Made by a program: the position numbers and the translations under genes. A model generated the notes under the pieces. That model was given only the letters and a program-made list of their open reading frames with translations, had not been told where the DNA came from and searched no databases. From assembly GCF_013377855.1 (NCBI RefSeq), contig NZ_JABXYJ010000001.1:186001-250000 (forward strand): a DNA stretch of 64,000 nt, given 5' to 3'. The stretch comes from Cognatundibacterium oligocarboniphilum (GTDB taxonomy: Bacteria; Pseudomonadota; Gammaproteobacteria; Burkholderiales; Burkholderiaceae_D). Positions 61,106 to 64,000 of the stretch are shown piece by piece; within the stretch, counting starts at the first letter, position 1; every line of letters starts with the position of its first letter.

Positions 61106-61267
61106 ACTGTCTCCGGTATCGCTGCATCCGGGCTGACCGGGATGACATCGTTTCCGGTCAGGCAGATAACGCGATGATTTTTTTATAATGAATGTACCGC
61201 CCTGTTGTCAGAAGCCGGGCAGCGACAATTATCATACTTTGGAAACCAGGGAATACCAAGGAAAGAC

Positions 61268-61843
61268 TCAGCGCAACAGGATGGCGATCTGCAGTTGCGC
61301 CTGATCGCCTGGCAGGTATTTAAAACCGGTCTTGGCAAAACGCAACCAACGCCCCAGAATGAAGCTGCACAGCAAAGAGGCTCTGGCTGCTGCTTCATTT
61401 TCCGGAAAATTTCCCTGGCTCGCCGCCAGCCGTAAAGATTGCCGGAAAGCCATTTCTAAACGTTCCGCCAGCTGGTTCATGCGCAGTTGCAGACGTTCAT
61501 CCTCATTCACCAGCGCATCGCCCGTCAGCACCCGGGTCATACCCGGGTTTTTTTCCGCAAAATTCAGCAGCATCTGGGCAATCGCCTGCGCCTGCAGCAG
61601 ACCATCCGTCTGCTGTTCGCTGATCTGGTTAATCAGACCGAATACCGAAGATTCGATGAACTCGATCAAACCCTCAAACATCTGTGCCTTGCTGGCGAAA
61701 TGGCGATACAGCGCGGCTTCAGATACCTCGAGTCTGGCAGCCAGCGCAGCGGTCGTGATTTTTTCCCCTTTGGGATTTTCCAGCATCGCGGCAAGAGTCT
61801 GCAATATCTGTAATTTACGTTCACCGGGTTTGGTACTAGCCAT
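61268..61843 (-). CDS. slmA: nucleoid occlusion factor SlmA (TetR family)
   Basis: 191 residues. A TetR helix-turn-helix (KITTAALAARLEVSEAALYRHFASKAQMFEGLIEFIE) and an all-helical C-terminal domain with the family pattern MNQLAERLEMAFRQSLR and LCSFILGRWLRFAKTGF. SlmA binds DNA and blocks FtsZ over the nucleoid. ATG 61843 (MASTKPGERK) matches the family start; the longer frame to 61957 encodes unrelated sequence. The gene order slmA-HAD-argB is conserved in relatives. Confidence 0.9.
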   Translation of the reverse strand: MASTKPGERKLQILQTLAAMLENPKGEKITTAALAARLEVSEAALYRHFASKAQMFEGLIEFIESSVFGLINQISEQQTDGLLQAQAIAQMLLNFAEKNPGMTRVLTGDALVNEDERLQLRMNQLAERLEMAFRQSLRLAASQGNFPENEAAARASLLCSFILGRWLRFAKTGFKYLPGDQAQLQIAILLR

Positions 61844-61997
61844 GTTCTGTATTCTGCAGTATTCGGTTGATGAGGGATGTGAAGTAAGACGTGACGACCA
61901 GCGCAGGTCAGTCTGAAAACATCTCCTGAAAAACGGCGGACCCATATCGCCAGCCATCTCCCTGAATTTCGATTCTATGTGAAACCCCGGCAGGATG

Positions 61998-62009
61998 TGA
62001 AGCGCTTCA
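61998..62009. promoter_or_regulatory. 12-bp perfect palindrome upstream of slmA
   Basis: TGAAGC-GCTTCA lies about 155 bases upstream of slmA, between it and the nucleotidase gene. It has the length of a TetR-type or SlmA-type site but is not the E. coli SlmA consensus. Confidence 0.3.
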
Positions 62010-62059
62010 GTGAACTTTATATTTCACACAAAGACTTGACAGACTGGAAAGCAATCGGT

Positions 62060-62755
62060 TTACGCCAGACTGCGATAACGCCGTACCAGCGCCGATACTG
62101 ATCTGACTCGGACATCGACACTGGCCGTTCCGCGCCCGCGCTGGCTCAGCGGCAGATAGCCCCGGACCCAGACGGTACGCAAGCCTTCATGTCGGGCAGC
62201 GCGCAAATTGTCGAGACTGTCTTCCACCAGAATGCAGCGGCTGGCCGCAACGTGATGCTGCGACAGCCATTTACGCAAAAACAGACGCGAAGGCTTCGGT
62301 TGCAACCGGCCATGCACCCGCATCTCCTCAACCGGAATATGATCGTCAAAATGCCGGTGCAGATTCAGGTACCGCAATACGCGGTGGGAATAATGGCGCG
62401 GCGCATTGGTCAGCAGAATTTTTTTTCCGGGCAGACGGCGCAGGATATGCGATAAGCCGCGTTCGGCGCGGATCATCGCAGGCAGGTCATCAAAGGCATG
62501 CGCCTGCTGTAAAAACTCTTCCGCCTTCACACCATGATGCCTGACCATGCCAATCATCGTCACGCCGTAGCGCAGGTAATATTCCTGTCGCACTGCGTTC
62601 ACCGTGGCTTCATCTGCCGGTGTGTTGCCGTCACCGAGAATGCGCGCGATATACGCATTCATGTTGCGGTTGATTGCGGGAAAAATCGCATGCGACGCAT
62701 TGTGCAGCGTGTTGTCCAGATCGAACAGCCAGACTGGTGTTGCGGTTTTACGCAT
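62060..62755 (-). CDS. HAD-superfamily pyrimidine 5'-nucleotidase
   Basis: 231 residues. Motif I is WLFDLDNTLHNAS (nucleophile and acid Asp), motif II is ILLTNAPRHY, the lysine is in GRLQPKPSRL and motif III is ILVEDSLDNLRAA. It matches the SDT1/pyrimidine 5'-nucleotidase branch (cap between motifs I and II). It dephosphorylates UMP/CMP or similar. An ATG two codons earlier (62761) is possible. It starts 61 bases after argB, so co-transcription is plausible. Confidence 0.9.
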   Translation of the reverse strand: MRKTATPVWLFDLDNTLHNASHAIFPAINRNMNAYIARILGDGNTPADEATVNAVRQEYYLRYGVTMIGMVRHHGVKAEEFLQQAHAFDDLPAMIRAERGLSHILRRLPGKKILLTNAPRHYSHRVLRYLNLHRHFDDHIPVEEMRVHGRLQPKPSRLFLRKWLSQHHVAASRCILVEDSLDNLRAARHEGLRTVWVRGYLPLSQRGRGTASVDVRVRSVSALVRRYRSLA

Positions 62756-62821
62756 CAGCAATCACCAGAATCTGACCGCTGTGTTGCTGATACGGCATAA
62801 TCTGCTCCGGGATAAGCAGGT

Positions 62822-63745
62822 TTAATGGCTGCGGATCATTGTGCCGAATGCCTGTTCGGTGAGCACTTCCAGCAACAGCGAATGTTCGATGCGGCCATCA
62901 ATGATGTGCACCGTATTGACGCCGGACTTGGCAGCGTCCAGCGCAGAAGAAATCTTCGGCAGCATACCGCCGGAAATCGTACCGTCGGCAAACATTTCAT
63001 CGATTTCGCGCGCCGACAGATCCGTGACCAGATTGCCCTGCTTGTCGAGCACGCCGGGAATATTGGTCATCATGATCAGTTTTTCAGCCTTCAGGATTTC
63101 AGCAATCTTGCCCGCCACCAGATCGGCATTGATGTTATAGGCCTGACCATCTTCACCGAAACCGATCGGGGAAATAATCGGGATGAAGGCATCGTCCTGC
63201 AATGCCTTGACCACCGCCGGATTGATCGCATCGATTTCACCGACAAAGCCGATGTCGAGCATTTCACCCGGATTTTCGCGGTCCGGCATCATCATTTTAC
63301 GGGCACGGATCAGGCCACCGTCTTTGCCGGTCAGACCCACTGCCTGACCGCCATAGTGATTGATCAGCATCACAATGTCCTGCTGGACTTCGCCGCCCAG
63401 CACCCATTCGACGACTTCCATGGTTTCGTCGTCCGTGATGCGCATTCCCTGCACAAACGTGCCCTGCTTGCCCATTTTCTTGAGCGCATTATCAATCTGC
63501 GGGCCGCCGCCGTGCACCACGACAGGATTCATACCAACCAGTTTCAGCAAAATCACGTCACGGGCAAAACCATGTTTCAGGCTTTCTTCCGTCATGGCAT
63601 TACCGCCGTATTTGACGACGATGGTCTTGCCGTGGAATTTACGGATGTAGGGCAATGCCTGTGCCAGAATCTCTGCTTTGATGACAGGTTCGACACCCGC
63701 CAATTTATCTTCGCTCACTGCTGTATGGATGTTCAAATCGCTCAT
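62822..63745 (-). CDS. argB: acetylglutamate kinase
   Basis: 307 residues. It phosphorylates N-acetylglutamate in arginine synthesis. Visible are [85 protein letters not shown] and [22 protein letters not shown]. The N-terminal helix ([20 protein letters not shown]) is typical of arginine-inhibited hexameric forms. It is first in the argB-HAD-slmA order. Confidence 0.97.
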   Translation of the reverse strand: MSDLNIHTAVSEDKLAGVEPVIKAEILAQALPYIRKFHGKTIVVKYGGNAMTEESLKHGFARDVILLKLVGMNPVVVHGGGPQIDNALKKMGKQGTFVQGMRITDDETMEVVEWVLGGEVQQDIVMLINHYGGQAVGLTGKDGGLIRARKMMMPDRENPGEMLDIGFVGEIDAINPAVVKALQDDAFIPIISPIGFGEDGQAYNINADLVAGKIAEILKAEKLIMMTNIPGVLDKQGNLVTDLSAREIDEMFADGTISGGMLPKISSALDAAKSGVNTVHIIDGRIEHSLLLEVLTEQAFGTMIRSH

Positions 63746-63841
63746 AATGACGGTATCCTGAAGGTATCATGAAGTTTTTTCGATAAGCCGGATTTTACAG
63801 GAAACTTTCCTGAGCGCCTTTGTCAATTCTGCCTTAAATTT

Positions 63842-64000
63842 ATGACATCACCGACCGATCTGCACCGGCAACTGGAAATCATGCAACCGCTTCTGCTGCG
63901 CTTTGCCCTGCTGCAATTGCGGAACAAAACTGCTGCGGAAGATGCCGTGCAGGAAACCCTGCTGGCAATCCTTGAAAAACCGGACAGTTTCGCAGGGCAA
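63842..64000 (+). CDS. ECF-type RNA polymerase sigma factor, 5' part only
   Basis: 53 codons are visible before the window ends. The fragment LLLRFALLQLRNKTAAEDAVQETLLAIL shows sigma-70 region 2.1-2.2 (A-E-D-A-V-Q-E-T), typical of ECF sigma factors. Only this part can be assessed; the subgroup and any anti-sigma gene lie outside. It is divergent from argB. Confidence 0.8.
   Translation, partial: MTSPTDLHRQLEIMQPLLLRFALLQLRNKTAAEDAVQETLLAILEKPDSFAGQ

Noticed and set aside
1-64000. tRNA, rRNA, CRISPR arrays, prophage
   Set aside because: No cloverleaf-like stretches, no ribosomal sequence, no regularly spaced repeats and no phage structural genes were seen.

Overview
The window reads as ordinary chromosome of a Gram-negative betaproteobacterium, order Burkholderiales, most probably family Oxalobacteraceae. 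This rests on gene content and order: dapF-DUF484-xerC, zur-cobW-dksA followed by hslVU, secB-grxC-rhodanese facing gpmA-envC-ctpA, and slmA-HAD nucleotidase-argB. Fused PabB-PabC and LivM-LivG proteins, a TctE/TctD two-component pair and a 1199-residue fused indolepyruvate oxidoreductase also fit. Base composition is moderately G+C rich, with one clearly AT-richer islet near 36.8-40.1 kb. I saw no tRNA, rRNA, CRISPR array or prophage.

Layout. 1-9.8 kb: the 5' part of a TonB-dependent receptor, a membrane-anchored alpha/beta hydrolase, a DUF2807 protein, catalase, two small secreted proteins, a CoA-transferase and a TctE/TctD-like sensor pair. 9.9-20.6 kb: a porin, a NitT/TauT-type ABC uptake operon, a glutathione transferase, a peptide (POT) transporter with a DUF423 protein, and the indolepyruvate oxidoreductase. 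21-26 kb: a chemoreceptor with an extra C-terminal Cache-like domain, then dapF-DUF484-xerC. 26.2-30 kb: two tandem alkaline phosphatases behind a candidate Pho box, and an unknown secreted protein. 30.2-35.1 kb: a zinc-homeostasis neighbourhood with Zur, a COG0523 GTPase with a His-rich loop, a DksA lacking three of four zinc cysteines, a small His/Cys protein and a ZnuD-like receptor. Identical-architecture palindromes (TGCAA-N5-TTGCA) precede zur and the ZnuD locus.

35.4-42.8 kb: a two-STAS-domain protein, then the AT-rich islet with a GAF-GGDEF diguanylate cyclase, an EAL phosphodiesterase and a divergent short BLUF blue-light receptor. This is a compact candidate light-to-c-di-GMP module. 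A 243-bp deletion derivative of an IS256-family element follows, then hslV-hslU and a free-methionine-sulfoxide reductase. 42.9-50.6 kb: gpsA, an SH3 protein, secB, grxC and a rhodanese on the minus strand; gpmA, an EnvC-like protein, ctpA and a ThiF/MoeB-like protein on the plus strand. 50.7-64 kb: a spermidine-synthase-like protein, a VOC protein, a branched-chain-amino-acid-type ABC system, PabBC, a membrane GGDEF protein with a GADEF signature, a DUF962 protein, slmA, a HAD nucleotidase, argB, and the start of an ECF sigma factor cut by the window end.

The best candidates for something new are the BLUF/EAL/GGDEF islet, the paired palindromes at the zinc genes, a TACT-C6-AGTA palindrome that occurs twice far apart, the IS256 mini-element that supplies a sigma32-like promoter ahead of hslVU, and the chemoreceptor with a cytoplasmic Cache-like tail.
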